64,000 nt of DNA from Luteolibacter sp. SL250 (GTDB lineage: Bacteria > Verrucomicrobiota > Verrucomicrobiia > Verrucomicrobiales > Akkermansiaceae): contig NZ_CP113054.1 of the NCBI RefSeq assembly GCF_026625605.1, positions 4,852,938 through 4,916,937 on the forward strand. Reading direction: 5' to 3'. The notes below the pieces were generated by a model. The model made no database searches and was not told where the DNA came from. It was given only the letters and a program-made list of their open reading frames with translations. The stretch's first letter is position 1. The number at the start of each line of letters is the position of its first letter. The translations under genes were made by a program, and so were the position numbers. Positions 50,186 to 58,835 of the stretch are shown here, in pieces.

Positions 50186-51112
50186 TCACACGTCGCAGAT
50201 GCCGACCGCCTGCTTCAGGCTGCCGATCTTGTCCTCGCGCTTCGGAATGAACTCCTGCGCGACGTAGCCCTTGTAGCCGGTGTCCACGATGGCCTTCATG
50301 ATGGCAGGGTAGTAGAGTTCCTGCGTCTCGTCGATCTCCGCACGACCGGGAACACCACCCGTGTGGTAGTGGGCGAAGTACTTGTTGTCCTTCTTGATGG
50401 TGGCGATGACGTCACCCTCCATGATCTGCATGTGGTAGATGTCATACAGCAGGCCGAAGTTCTCGCTGCCGACGGCCTTGCAGAGCTCCACGCCCCAGGT
50501 GCTGAGGTCGCACATGTAGTCCTTGTGGTTCACCTTGCTGTTGAGCAGCTCCATGGTGATCTTGAGATTGAGCTTTTCGGCGATGGGCATGAGCCGCTTC
50601 AGGCCGATGGCGCAATTCTCGATGCCCTTCTGGTCGTCCATCCCGTCACGGTTGCCGGAGAAGCAGATCACCTGCTTGCCGCCCGCGTCCGCCACCTGCT
50701 TCAGGTAGGGTTCATAGATTTCGATGAGCGTGTCGTGGTGCTCCAGGCGGTTGAACGCCTTTTCGATGCCGCCGACCTTCACGCCCTCCTTGGTGGTGCC
50801 GGTCGGGTTGCTGAAGATGGCGCAGGTCATGCCGTGCTTCTTGAGGGTTTCCATGTCCTCCGGCTTCAGCAGCTCGATCGACTGGAGTCCGAAGTCCTTG
50901 CCTGCGACGCAGAGGTCTTCCAGCGGGATGTCCTTGTAGCACCACTTGCAGACGGAGTGGTTGATCCGGCCGTTCATGCCGACCTTCGCGGCGGCGTTCT
51001 CCGCCGCTCCCAGGCGGTGGGAAAGTGAAGCGGCAGCCGTGGTGACGGCGGCGAATTTGACCGAGGTCTTGAGGAAATTGCGTCGTCCGGAAAAGGAAGA
51101 GGATGGATTCAT
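50186..51112 (-). CDS. Tat-exported xylose-isomerase-like TIM barrel (hydroxypyruvate isomerase-like)
   Basis: The 308-aa protein has a twin-arginine signal (SGRRNFLKTSVKFAAVTTAAASL) and an AP-endonuclease-2/xylose-isomerase-like TIM barrel. Metal-site-type stretches are ITMELLNSKVNHKDYMCD and GLLYDIYHMQIMEGD; YFAHYHTGGVPGRAEIDETQELYY and YVAQEFIPK follow. It is closest in feel to hydroxypyruvate isomerase (Hyi), but export makes that cytosolic role unlikely. Exported members of this family are common in Planctomycetota and Verrucomicrobiota, with sugar epimerase/isomerase roles suspected. Confidence 0.85.
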   Translation of the reverse strand: MNPSSSFSGRRNFLKTSVKFAAVTTAAASLSHRLGAAENAAAKVGMNGRINHSVCKWCYKDIPLEDLCVAGKDFGLQSIELLKPEDMETLKKHGMTCAIFSNPTGTTKEGVKVGGIEKAFNRLEHHDTLIEIYEPYLKQVADAGGKQVICFSGNRDGMDDQKGIENCAIGLKRLMPIAEKLNLKITMELLNSKVNHKDYMCDLSTWGVELCKAVGSENFGLLYDIYHMQIMEGDVIATIKKDNKYFAHYHTGGVPGRAEIDETQELYYPAIMKAIVDTGYKGYVAQEFIPKREDKIGSLKQAVGICDV

Positions 51113-51163
51113 GGCTCCCGCAAGCCTGAGTGGCTGGCATGCCCTGTCAAGCTCCCGGCGGCT

Positions 51164-53593
51164 TCAATCCTCCTCGATGATCAGGCGCGCCGGACGCTTC
51201 ATGCGGAGCTGTTCCTCACCCTCCCCGATGTCCAGGCTGTCCAGGACGTTGGTGCGCTTGCGGATCAACCCCGGTGCCCCGGAAGACGGCGCGAAAGACG
51301 GCGTTTCCGTGTGGTAGGGATCGTCACCCAGCAGGACTGGCTCCTTGGGCGCGATCGGACTGACATCCACCGCACTGAGCGACCCAAGCTGGGAGGCAGG
51401 AGTGAGCCCGTCCGCCATCATGCCGGAATGCACCGAGCAGAACGGAAGGTTCTCCGTTCCTTTGCGGAAATACTCGGTCACCTTCATGCTCTCCATCCGC
51501 ACGGTGCCCGTTTCCCGATTTTCGACCGCGTGCTGGCAGAACTGGGTCGCGCGCTGTCCGGACTCCGCGCAGACTGGCACCTCCACCACCGTTGGCGGCA
51601 CCTTGATCTCCCCCCCGCCAAAGGAGGGGGAAGCCGCATTCATCACGGCCTGCCAAACGGGCAGCGCCAGATCCCGGCTGAAGGCACCTTCGTAGATCGG
51701 GTCACCGGCTCCGCTCAGAAAACCGGTCCAGACGCCGCAGCTCACCCGCTTGTTGTATCCGAGGAACCAGTTGTCGGAAAAGTCGTGGGTCGTCCCGCCT
51801 TTTCCAGCACCGGGAAACGGCTTTTCCACCAGGCCGTCAAGCGCACCCGCAGCGGCCCCTCGCTCCATTCCACCCGCCATCATGCTGTGGACCTGGAACG
51901 CGGTCGCGGAATCCACGATCTGCGGCGGAGTGACCGTCACCCGCGGACGGCGGTAGACGATGGCGCTGCGTGAATCCTCGATGCGGTCGATGTAGACCAG
52001 TTCCGACGGACCTGCCCGCCCTTCCTTTCCAAAGGTGGCGATGGCCCTCACCGCCTGCTTCATCGACACCTGCTCCCAGCCCACGCACAGTCGGGGGAGC
52101 AGCTCGGTCTTCTGCATCGGGAACCCGAATGCCACGGCGGCATCGACGACTTTCTGCAGCCCGACCTGCTGGCCGAGGCGGAGGGAGGCGGCGATCTTCG
52201 AAGACTCGAACGCCTCCCGCAGGGGGATATCCTTCCGTTTGATCTGGGGTGCCCTGACCTCCTGCCCCCACTCCCCGACGATGCCCTCCTGCCCGCCCAC
52301 CATCACGGTGCGGTTGTCCATGTGGTCGTCCAGCACCATGGAGGCCGGGGTCTGCCCGGAGGCGAGCGCCGCCGCATAGAGGAACGGGAAAAAGGCGGTG
52401 CCGGGCGGACGCTTGCCCAGCTCGATGAAGTCGTAGTTGGACTGCGCGTAGTCCCTGCCGCCCACGTGGGCGAGAACCTCCCCGGTGGTATGGTCCACCA
52501 TCAGAACGGCCCCCTGGACATACTCCGGAGGCTTGTCGGAGGCGCGCTTGTAGTCCGCGTGTTTCTGCCGCCGGTAGAGCGGATTCTTTTCGGCACGCAC
52601 AAGGCTGTCTTCCAGGGACTTCTGCGCGGCCTCCTGCGCGTCCCTCAGGATGGTGGTGTGGATCTTGAAACCGCCCTTTGCCAGGGCCTCCTCGCCGAGC
52701 GCCTGCTTCACCCCGTCGAAGATCCGCTCATACAGGTGGGTGGTCCCCCGCAACAGCGGCTTCGGATTCAGGCCCAGAGGGAGGGCCTGCAGCCGGGCGA
52801 CCTCCGCCTTTGGAAGCATCCCTTCCTTCCCCATCCGGGCGAGGACGAAGTTCCTCCAGTTTTTGTTGCCGGACGGATTCCGCAGCGGTGACAGCGGATT
52901 CGGGCTCTTGATGAGGGCCACGATGGACGCGCACTCCTGGGGCTCCAGGTCCATCGGCTCCTTCCCGTAGTAGCCGAGCGCGGCGGAACGGATGCCGTAG
53001 TAACTGCTGCCGAGATAGATCCGGTTCACATAAAACCCGAGGATCTCCTCCTTTGAGTAGCGCTTCTCGATCCTACGGGCCAGGAACGCCTCCACCATCT
53101 TCCGCTGGATGGTCGATTCCTTCCGCTTGATCGCTTCCTCACGCAGCCCGTACGCGTTCCGGGCGAGCTGCTGGGTGATGGTGCTGGCTCCCTGGCTGTT
53201 GCCCCGCCAAGTCTCATAGGCCGCGCGGATCACCCCCCAATAGTCGATTCCCTTGTGCTGCCAGAAGCGGGAATCCTCCCCCGCGACCAGGGCGTCGACG
53301 AATCCCTTCGACACCTTGTCCATGCCGATGACGCTGCGGTTCTCGAGGAAAATCCGGCCGATCTCCTCATTATTCCGGTCGAGAATCAGGCTCGGAAGTT
53401 CCAGGTCGTTGATGCGGTCCAGATCGTAGGTCTCCGCCCTTTCCCGGTAGGCGCGGGTGTATTGCTCGACGAACACGTAGCTGAAGACCGAGGCCGCCGC
53501 GATGAACAGCAGGAACGAAAGCCACAGGCCTTTGCTCTTGTAGAACGGCTTCCTGCGACTCTTGTTGAGCGAGCGATTTTTCTTCTCTGCCAT
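51164..53593 (-). CDS. Class A penicillin-binding protein with intact glycosyltransferase and altered transpeptidase motifs
   Basis: The ATG at 53593 gives 809 aa. There is a short cytoplasmic tail and one transmembrane helix (LWLSFLLFIAAASVFSYVFV). The GT51 domain (about 90-260) has its motifs in place: AGEDSRFWQHKGIDYWG, QGASTITQQLARN, KMVEAFLARRIEKRYSKEEIL. In the transpeptidase domain all three active-site motifs differ. The SxxK site (usual PGSxFKP) reads PGTAFFP (T399, F402). The SxN region reads SSK near 463. The KTG site reads KGG (598-600). The domain may be catalytically dead, leaving a monofunctional glycan polymerase or scaffold. Confidence 0.88.
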   Translation of the reverse strand: MAEKKNRSLNKSRRKPFYKSKGLWLSFLLFIAAASVFSYVFVEQYTRAYRERAETYDLDRINDLELPSLILDRNNEEIGRIFLENRSVIGMDKVSKGFVDALVAGEDSRFWQHKGIDYWGVIRAAYETWRGNSQGASTITQQLARNAYGLREEAIKRKESTIQRKMVEAFLARRIEKRYSKEEILGFYVNRIYLGSSYYGIRSAALGYYGKEPMDLEPQECASIVALIKSPNPLSPLRNPSGNKNWRNFVLARMGKEGMLPKAEVARLQALPLGLNPKPLLRGTTHLYERIFDGVKQALGEEALAKGGFKIHTTILRDAQEAAQKSLEDSLVRAEKNPLYRRQKHADYKRASDKPPEYVQGAVLMVDHTTGEVLAHVGGRDYAQSNYDFIELGKRPPGTAFFPFLYAAALASGQTPASMVLDDHMDNRTVMVGGQEGIVGEWGQEVRAPQIKRKDIPLREAFESSKIAASLRLGQQVGLQKVVDAAVAFGFPMQKTELLPRLCVGWEQVSMKQAVRAIATFGKEGRAGPSELVYIDRIEDSRSAIVYRRPRVTVTPPQIVDSATAFQVHSMMAGGMERGAAAGALDGLVEKPFPGAGKGGTTHDFSDNWFLGYNKRVSCGVWTGFLSGAGDPIYEGAFSRDLALPVWQAVMNAASPSFGGGEIKVPPTVVEVPVCAESGQRATQFCQHAVENRETGTVRMESMKVTEYFRKGTENLPFCSVHSGMMADGLTPASQLGSLSAVDVSPIAPKEPVLLGDDPYHTETPSFAPSSGAPGLIRKRTNVLDSLDIGEGEEQLRMKRPARLIIEED

Positions 53594-54722
53594 GCCGGAT
53601 TTCAGATCACCCCCGCCAGAACCGACGGAGACGCTCCCCAACCTCTACCCGACCGGAGACGCTCCCGCAACCCCCGCGTTACTCCGGGTGATCGGAGGAA
53701 AAATCGCCTCCAGCGGCACCATTTCCTTCCCGGAGTTCATGAGCCTGGCGCTCTACCACCCTGAACACGGCTACTATGCGAAGGATCTCCGCCAAGTGGG
53801 CCGTGAGGGGGATTTCTTCACCAGCGTGAGTGTCGGCCCGCTTTTCGGCAGGATCCTCGCCCGCCGGTTCATCGCCTGGTGGGAGGAAAACCAGCGGCCC
53901 TCCCCATGGCGCGTCATCGAGGCCGGTGCCCATGATGGCACACTGGCGGGCGACATCCTCACGGAAATTTCCTCCGTGTCACCCGCCGCATTCTCCGCGC
54001 TGGAGTATGCCATCCCCGAGCCACTGCCACGCCTCCAGGCCGCCCAGCGCGAGAAGCTCGCGCCATGGGGGAATGTCCGCTTCGTCAACTCCCCGGAGGA
54101 TCTGGCCGCCTCCCCGCTGCCGGGCATCGCCTTCGGCAATGAAGTGCTGGATGCCCTGCCATTCGAAATCATCGGCCGATCAGAAGGCGGCTGGCACGAA
54201 TTCCGGGTGGGACTGGAAGACGAAAAGCTCACCCTCATCAAAGGCCCACCCTACCCCCACGGCCCGGAAGGCGTTTTTCCCGATGGCTACCTGACCGAGA
54301 TCCGCCGCGACTACGGTGCCTTCTTCCTGCCCTTCCTTGGCGCCCTCCGCCACGGCCTGCTGGTGTGGGTGGACTACGGCTACGACCACGAAACCTACTA
54401 CCACCCCGACCGGACCACCGGCACCCTGCGTACTTTCTCGAAACACCGCGCCGGGGAGAACCCGCTCAACGCGCCGGGGGATGAGGACATCACCGCCCAT
54501 GTGGACTTCACCGCCGCGGCGGACGCCGCCCTCGCCCTGGGCTGCCGGATCAATTCCATGAAAACCCAGAGCGCCTGGCTCACGGAGGCCGCCCGGGACC
54601 TCCTGCTCTCCATGGAGGGACGCCCGGATCCGTCCCTGCTGCGGCAGTTCCAGACCCTCACCCACCCGGGACAGCTCGGCACCCGATTCCATGTACTAGA
54701 GGCATCGTGGCACCCCGGTTGA
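53592..54722 (+). CDS. MidA/NDUFAF7-type SAM-dependent methyltransferase (DUF185)
   Basis: The 376-aa protein belongs to the family that includes mitochondrial NDUFAF7, a protein-arginine methyltransferase. Family motifs are TISFPEFMSLALYHPEHGYY near 45, GDFFTSVSVGPLFG, the SAM site EAGAHDGTLAGDIL and GNEVLDALPFE, and VWVDYGYDHETYYHPDR. The ATG at 53592 shares the palindrome CATG with the divergent PBP start at 53593, leaving no intergenic space. The true start may be a little downstream, but no good ATG exists before the motif block. Confidence 0.88.
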   Translation: MPDFRSPPPEPTETLPNLYPTGDAPATPALLRVIGGKIASSGTISFPEFMSLALYHPEHGYYAKDLRQVGREGDFFTSVSVGPLFGRILARRFIAWWEENQRPSPWRVIEAGAHDGTLAGDILTEISSVSPAAFSALEYAIPEPLPRLQAAQREKLAPWGNVRFVNSPEDLAASPLPGIAFGNEVLDALPFEIIGRSEGGWHEFRVGLEDEKLTLIKGPPYPHGPEGVFPDGYLTEIRRDYGAFFLPFLGALRHGLLVWVDYGYDHETYYHPDRTTGTLRTFSKHRAGENPLNAPGDEDITAHVDFTAAADAALALGCRINSMKTQSAWLTEAARDLLLSMEGRPDPSLLRQFQTLTHPGQLGTRFHVLEASWHPG

Positions 54723-54789
54723 TTCCCCGCCGCTCCGGAATTTCCTTCCCGTATCCCGCCGCCATCCGCTACACAGACCGCACATCCCC

Positions 54790-54871
54790 GCCGGGATGGC
54801 GGAATTGGTAGACGCGCCAGATTTAGGTTCTGGTATCGAAAGGTGTGCAGGTTCGAGCCCTGTTCCCGGCA
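54790..54871 (+). tRNA. tRNA-Leu (anticodon TAG), CCA not encoded
   Basis: Acceptor GCCGGGA/TCCCGGC, anticodon stem CCAGA/TCTGG with loop TTTAGGT giving TAG, type II long variable arm, T loop GTTCGAGCC, discriminator A. It is 82 nt, and the next bases are CTT, not CCA. Confidence 0.95.
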
Positions 54872-55008
54872 CTTGTTGAGGCAGCGTGATTCCGGGCACG
54901 GGACCGGATCTCATTCCTTCCGCCCCATCAATCTCCGGCTAGATCGGGATCGCGACTCCCGTATAAGGGTCGGAATCTGTTTTCCTTCAACAGCAATCGG
55001 GATCACCC

Positions 55009-56535
55009 ATGAAAAACCTTCTTCCGTTGGTTCTGGCTCTCACCACCGGTTTTCAACTCCCCGCGCGGGCCGCCGTCACTCCGTACCCGCGCCCGATCGA
55101 CGACGCGGCAAGCGTGCAGTATCAAGTGAAGGTGGACGGCGTGGAGGTTCCCGGCGTACAGACGGTCCTGGGTGTTGGATATGCCCATTTCGCCTTCACC
55201 GGAAAGGTAAGGATCGAGGTGACCTCCACGGAGGCGATCGGGAAGTTTGAGCTGAGTCCGCACCGCCTGAATCTCCCGGTCCAAACCAATGGAAACACTC
55301 TCACTTTCGAAATCGCCAAGCCCTGCAAGCTCCAGTTGCGGATCAATGACGGGCAGCGGTTTTTCATCTTCGCGGACCCGGAGGAAACGAACGCTCCGAA
55401 GGCAGGTGACCAGGGAGTCCGGTTGCTCACCGAACTCGGTGTTCCGCCATCGAATGAAAAAGTGCAGACCGGGCAATTCCAGAAGGCGATCAACCTTGTG
55501 GCCGGCGAAAAAGGGACGCTGGTGGTGCCGGCGGGCATCTACCGGACCGGCACGTTGAATCTGCCGGACGGGCTCTCGCTCTATCTGGCCCCCGGATCAT
55601 TGATCAAGGGAACCGCGGATCCCAAGGACTACATCTCCACCGGCGAGGAAGCCCAGTTGCTCATGAAGGACGCGCAGGATGTCCGCATCTATGGCAGGGG
55701 CGTGATCGACAACAACGGCATGGCCTTGCGCAAGGTCATCGGAGGAAAGAAGAGCAGCACCCGCATGCTGGCGACGAAGAACAGCAGGAATCTCGTCATG
55801 GAAGACGTGATACTGCGGGATGCTGCGATCTGGTGCATCCATCCGATGCAGTCGTCCGACATGCAGTTCCGCAACCTCAAGATCATCTCCATGACACGCG
55901 CGGAATCCGGTCCCGATGACGGTTACAACACCGATGGCTTCGATCCTGACAATTCCTCGAACATCACCATCGAGAACAATTTCATCTCCGTGGACGACGA
56001 TGCCATCGCGGTGAAGCTGAACCGGGGAAGCGAGCGCAAGGATATGAGCCGGATCGTCTTCCGTGACAATGTGGTGTTCACCATGTGCTCGGCGCTGAAA
56101 ATCGGGACGGAAGTAATGGGAGGCTTCACCGTCCGGGATGTTCTGTTCGAGAACAACGATATCCTCCACGCCGACATCGGCATCTCCCTCTACTGCTACC
56201 GCGGTGGCTACGCGGAGAATATCCGCTGGATCGGCAATCACTTCGAGAAGACAGCCGTGCTGCCGGACAACAGCCCGCACCACCATTTCTGCAACATCTA
56301 CATCAACACCCGCTCGACGGAGGGTTTCGGAGGGGCGAAAAATCTGCTGATCAAGGACAACACCTTTGAGAACTACGGTCCGAAACCGTCCGGTGTCCGT
56401 GCAAAAGGGCAGAAGCAATTTGTCGACGGAGTCATCATCGAAAATCTGGCCATCGGGGGCAAGACCGTCAAATCCCCGGAAGAAGCGAAACTCAACGTGG
56501 ACAAGGAAGTCCGCAATCTGCGGTTCGTGGAGTAG
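55009..56535 (+). CDS. Secreted GH28-like (polygalacturonase-type) beta-helix hydrolase
   Basis: The 508-aa protein has a signal peptide (KNLLPLVLALTTGFQLPARA), an N-terminal beta-sandwich (about 25-130) and a right-handed beta-helix with pectinase features. These are GTLNLPDGLSLYLAPGSLIKG, YNTDGFDPDNSSNITIENNFISVDDDAIAVK (the NTD and DD acids), and AENIRWIGNHFE. The GHG motif with the catalytic His of GH28 is replaced by CSALKIGTE, as in some GH28 relatives, so the exact linkage cut is uncertain. Together with GH88 it suggests uronate polymer use. It is monocistronic. Confidence 0.85.
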   Translation: MKNLLPLVLALTTGFQLPARAAVTPYPRPIDDAASVQYQVKVDGVEVPGVQTVLGVGYAHFAFTGKVRIEVTSTEAIGKFELSPHRLNLPVQTNGNTLTFEIAKPCKLQLRINDGQRFFIFADPEETNAPKAGDQGVRLLTELGVPPSNEKVQTGQFQKAINLVAGEKGTLVVPAGIYRTGTLNLPDGLSLYLAPGSLIKGTADPKDYISTGEEAQLLMKDAQDVRIYGRGVIDNNGMALRKVIGGKKSSTRMLATKNSRNLVMEDVILRDAAIWCIHPMQSSDMQFRNLKIISMTRAESGPDDGYNTDGFDPDNSSNITIENNFISVDDDAIAVKLNRGSERKDMSRIVFRDNVVFTMCSALKIGTEVMGGFTVRDVLFENNDILHADIGISLYCYRGGYAENIRWIGNHFEKTAVLPDNSPHHHFCNIYINTRSTEGFGGAKNLLIKDNTFENYGPKPSGVRAKGQKQFVDGVIIENLAIGGKTVKSPEEAKLNVDKEVRNLRFVE

Positions 56536-56735
56536 GTTGTTGGCGGAGCATGTCGGAATTTGGAATCAGAGGGCACGGAGGGCTGTCAGACTTCTCCGCT
56601 GACCGGGGGGGATTGATGCGCTCCGCACATCCAAGCGGATTGGCTGCGCTTTTGTTGGATGGTTCGCTGGCGCCAACGGGGCTTTCGAGCCGTTTCGCTT
56701 CGCTTAACAGGGCTCTCGGCCCTCCCGTGCGAAAA

Positions 56736-56775
56736 CATTAAACCCCAATCCCGCGGGCGGGACTGGGGTTTAATG
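56736..56775 (-). terminator. Long palindrome at the tRNA-Ser 3' end
   Basis: 19-bp arms 56736-56754 and 56757-56775, one mismatch, two-base loop. On the minus strand it follows tRNA-Ser and ends in GTTTTCG, so it is probably the tRNA terminator. The arms begin inside the genomic CCA. Confidence 0.65.
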
Positions 56776-56863
56776 GCGGACAGGGAGGGATTCGAACCCT
56801 CGGTACGGTTACCCGCACACACGCTTTCCAAGCGTGCTCATTCGACCACTCTGACACCTGCCC
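56774..56863 (-). tRNA. tRNA-Ser (anticodon GGA), CCA encoded
   Basis: Minus strand acceptor GGGCAGG/CCTGTCC, anticodon stem CACGC/GCGTG with loop TTGGAAA giving GGA, long variable arm, T loop GTTCGAATC, discriminator G and genomic CCA; 90 nt. The remaining bases of 56536-56735 hold nothing recognised. Confidence 0.95.
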
Positions 56864-56939
56864 GTTGGAGTGGGCCGGGACGCTAGGAACTCCCCACCGG
56901 GTTGGCAACACCCATTTTCACCGGAAACGAAATTAAATC

Positions 56940-57482
56940 TCAGGCGTCGTCACCGGCAGCCCTGGCAAGGATCCACAGGAGGTCGGAAAGCCGGTTGAAA
57001 TAGAGGCGGATGGCTTCGCCGACGGGTTCGCCGGATTCGTGGAGGATCCAGGTTTCCCGCTCTGTGCGGCGGGCGATGGTGCGGGCGAAATCGAGCCCGG
57101 CTTTCATCATGGAGCCTTCCGCGCCGGGTCTGGCCCAGCCGGTGAAGCGGATGCCGCGCGCCTCAAAAGCCTTCGCGGATTCCTCGATCCGCAGAGCATC
57201 CTCCATGGTCAGCGCGCCCTTGAACCGCTCCGCATAGCGTGGGACGTCCTCCGGCACGCAAGCCAGCTCCCCCATGAGGCCGACGAGCTGGGCCTGCACG
57301 CCATCGATGAGGCGGATGATTTCCTCATCATGGGCAGCGGCCCGTGCCAGCCCGAGGGCGGCGTTCAGCTCGTCCACGCAACCGAGCACGGCGACGCGCT
57401 GCGAGGATTTCCCGATCCGCCGCCCGAAAAGGAGGTCCGTTTCCCCGCTGTCGCCCCGCCCGGTGATGATGCTGCCGCTCAT
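56940..57482 (-). CDS. Cob(I)alamin adenosyltransferase, PduO type
   Basis: The 180-aa protein makes adenosylcobalamin from cob(I)alamin and ATP. PduO motifs are TGRGDSGETDLLFGRRIGKSS at the N-terminus (phosphate-binding), VDELNAALGLARA near 37, and a C-terminal FARTIARRTERETW ... YFNRLSDLLWILAR. The usual GKGGDxG start reads GRGDSGET here, still compatible. It is divergent from queE by 65 bp. No other cobalamin gene is nearby. Confidence 0.9.
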   Translation of the reverse strand: MSGSIITGRGDSGETDLLFGRRIGKSSQRVAVLGCVDELNAALGLARAAAHDEEIIRLIDGVQAQLVGLMGELACVPEDVPRYAERFKGALTMEDALRIEESAKAFEARGIRFTGWARPGAEGSMMKAGLDFARTIARRTERETWILHESGEPVGEAIRLYFNRLSDLLWILARAAGDDA

Positions 57483-57547
57483 GGCGGAAAACCTAGTGAG
57501 CTGCGGGTTTCAGTCGACTCATTCCTCAGCGGGCCTAGACTGCCGCC

Positions 57548-58300
57548 GTGAAGCTGGCGAAGCTCAATGGCGGTCCCGAGATCTTCCACACCATCCAGGG
57601 TGAGGGGATCAGCACGGGCGCGCCCGCGGTCTTCATCCGCGCCTCCCGCTGCAATCTCCGCTGCTTCTGGTGCGACACGGACCACACGTGGAACTTCGAA
57701 GGAACGCCGTGGGCTCATGAAAAGGACAGCATCCCCGGCTACAAAAAGCACGTGAAGGAGGAGGCCACCTTCGAGATCGACCCTGCAGAGGCGGCGGAGC
57801 GCATCCTGGCTTACGACTGCGACCGGACGGTCATCACCGGCGGGGAGCCGCTGCTGCAGCAGGAGGATTTCCTGAAAGTCATCGCCCACATTCGCGCCGA
57901 GGACCCGCAGCACCAGTTCGAGGTGGAGACGAATGGCACGCGCATCCCCACCCCGGAGTTCGCCGCGGCGGTGAACCAGTTCAACATCTCGCCAAAGCTG
58001 GGAAATGCCGGCATGCTGGAAAAGACGCGCATCAATCCGGCGGCGCTGGCGTTTTTCACCCGCCACCCGAATGCCTGGTTCAAGTTCGTGGTGGCCACTC
58101 CGGCGGACCTGGAGGAAATCGAATACCTCATCCTGGAGCATGGCCTGCCCAGGAAGCGGATCCTGCTGATGCCGGAAGGTCGCACCCCTGCCGAACTGGA
58201 CCGGTCTTCCGAATGGTTGGCGGAAATCTGCCGGGACCGCCGCTTCCGGTTCTGCGACCGCCTGCACGTCCGGATCTGGGGTGACAAGCGCGGGGTCTGA
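57548..58300 (+). CDS. queE: 7-carboxy-7-deazaguanine synthase
   Basis: Radical SAM enzyme that forms CDG from CPH4 in queuosine and archaeosine precursor synthesis. GTG start; 250 aa. The iron-sulfur motif is CNLRCFWCDTDHTWN (C35, C39, C42). TVITGGEPLLQQ and VETNGTR follow, and the end is RLHVRIWGDKRGV. It is longer than the E. coli enzyme by an insertion around residues 50-75 (GTPWAHEKDSIPGYKKHVKEE), as in other QueE subclasses. No queC, queD or queF is adjacent in this window. Confidence 0.93.
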   Translation: MKLAKLNGGPEIFHTIQGEGISTGAPAVFIRASRCNLRCFWCDTDHTWNFEGTPWAHEKDSIPGYKKHVKEEATFEIDPAEAAERILAYDCDRTVITGGEPLLQQEDFLKVIAHIRAEDPQHQFEVETNGTRIPTPEFAAAVNQFNISPKLGNAGMLEKTRINPAALAFFTRHPNAWFKFVVATPADLEEIEYLILEHGLPRKRILLMPEGRTPAELDRSSEWLAEICRDRRFRFCDRLHVRIWGDKRGV

Positions 58301-58376
58301 ACCTTAATTTTTCGTGAAGAAGCGAGCAACTTTGTCCTGCGCTCCGGGTTTTCCCTGTGTAATCCCCAAGCCGACC

Positions 58377-58787
58377 ATGAACCATTCCACTCCTCCGCCC
58401 GACGATTCCTGGGAGTCCGACGCCGTCTGGAACCTCCTCGACAAGGCCGAACCGTTGAAAGCGGGCGACTCGTTCGTAGATGATCTCGTGCGGATGGCCA
58501 GACAGGAACTTGCCCCTGAGCCATGGTGGAAGCGCCTGTTCGCCCCGGCCCCCATTGGTGGATTTGCCGTCGCAGCGGCTGCGGTGGCCATCGGGATCCT
58601 GTTCCTTTCCCAGCCCTCTTCCGGCCCCGTGCCCGGAGATTCCCCCCTCGCTACGGTGGAAACTCCAGTTCAAGCGGACCCCTACGATGACCTTCAGGAC
58701 CTCGCGGAAACCGAGGCCCTGCTGGCTGCGGCGGATCATCTGGATGCCTTCAGCGACCAGGAACTGGGAGATCTCATCGGGTTCTGA
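58377..58787 (+). CDS. Membrane-anchored hypothetical protein (anti-sigma-like layout)
   Basis: 136 aa from the ATG at 58377. The N-terminal acidic cytoplasmic part (about 1-57; DDSWESDAVWNLLDKAEPLKAGDSFVDDLVRMARQE) is followed by one transmembrane helix (PIGGFAVAAAAVAIGILFL) and an acidic tail. This is the layout of small verrucomicrobial proteins that follow ECF sigma genes, but no sigma factor gene is next to it, so that reading is only a guess. Confidence 0.6.
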   Translation: MNHSTPPPDDSWESDAVWNLLDKAEPLKAGDSFVDDLVRMARQELAPEPWWKRLFAPAPIGGFAVAAAAVAIGILFLSQPSSGPVPGDSPLATVETPVQADPYDDLQDLAETEALLAAADHLDAFSDQELGDLIGF

Positions 58788-58835
58788 ACCCTCCGCCAGC
58801 CCGGGCGGACTGGCGGTGAGGCAGACCGGACCTTG

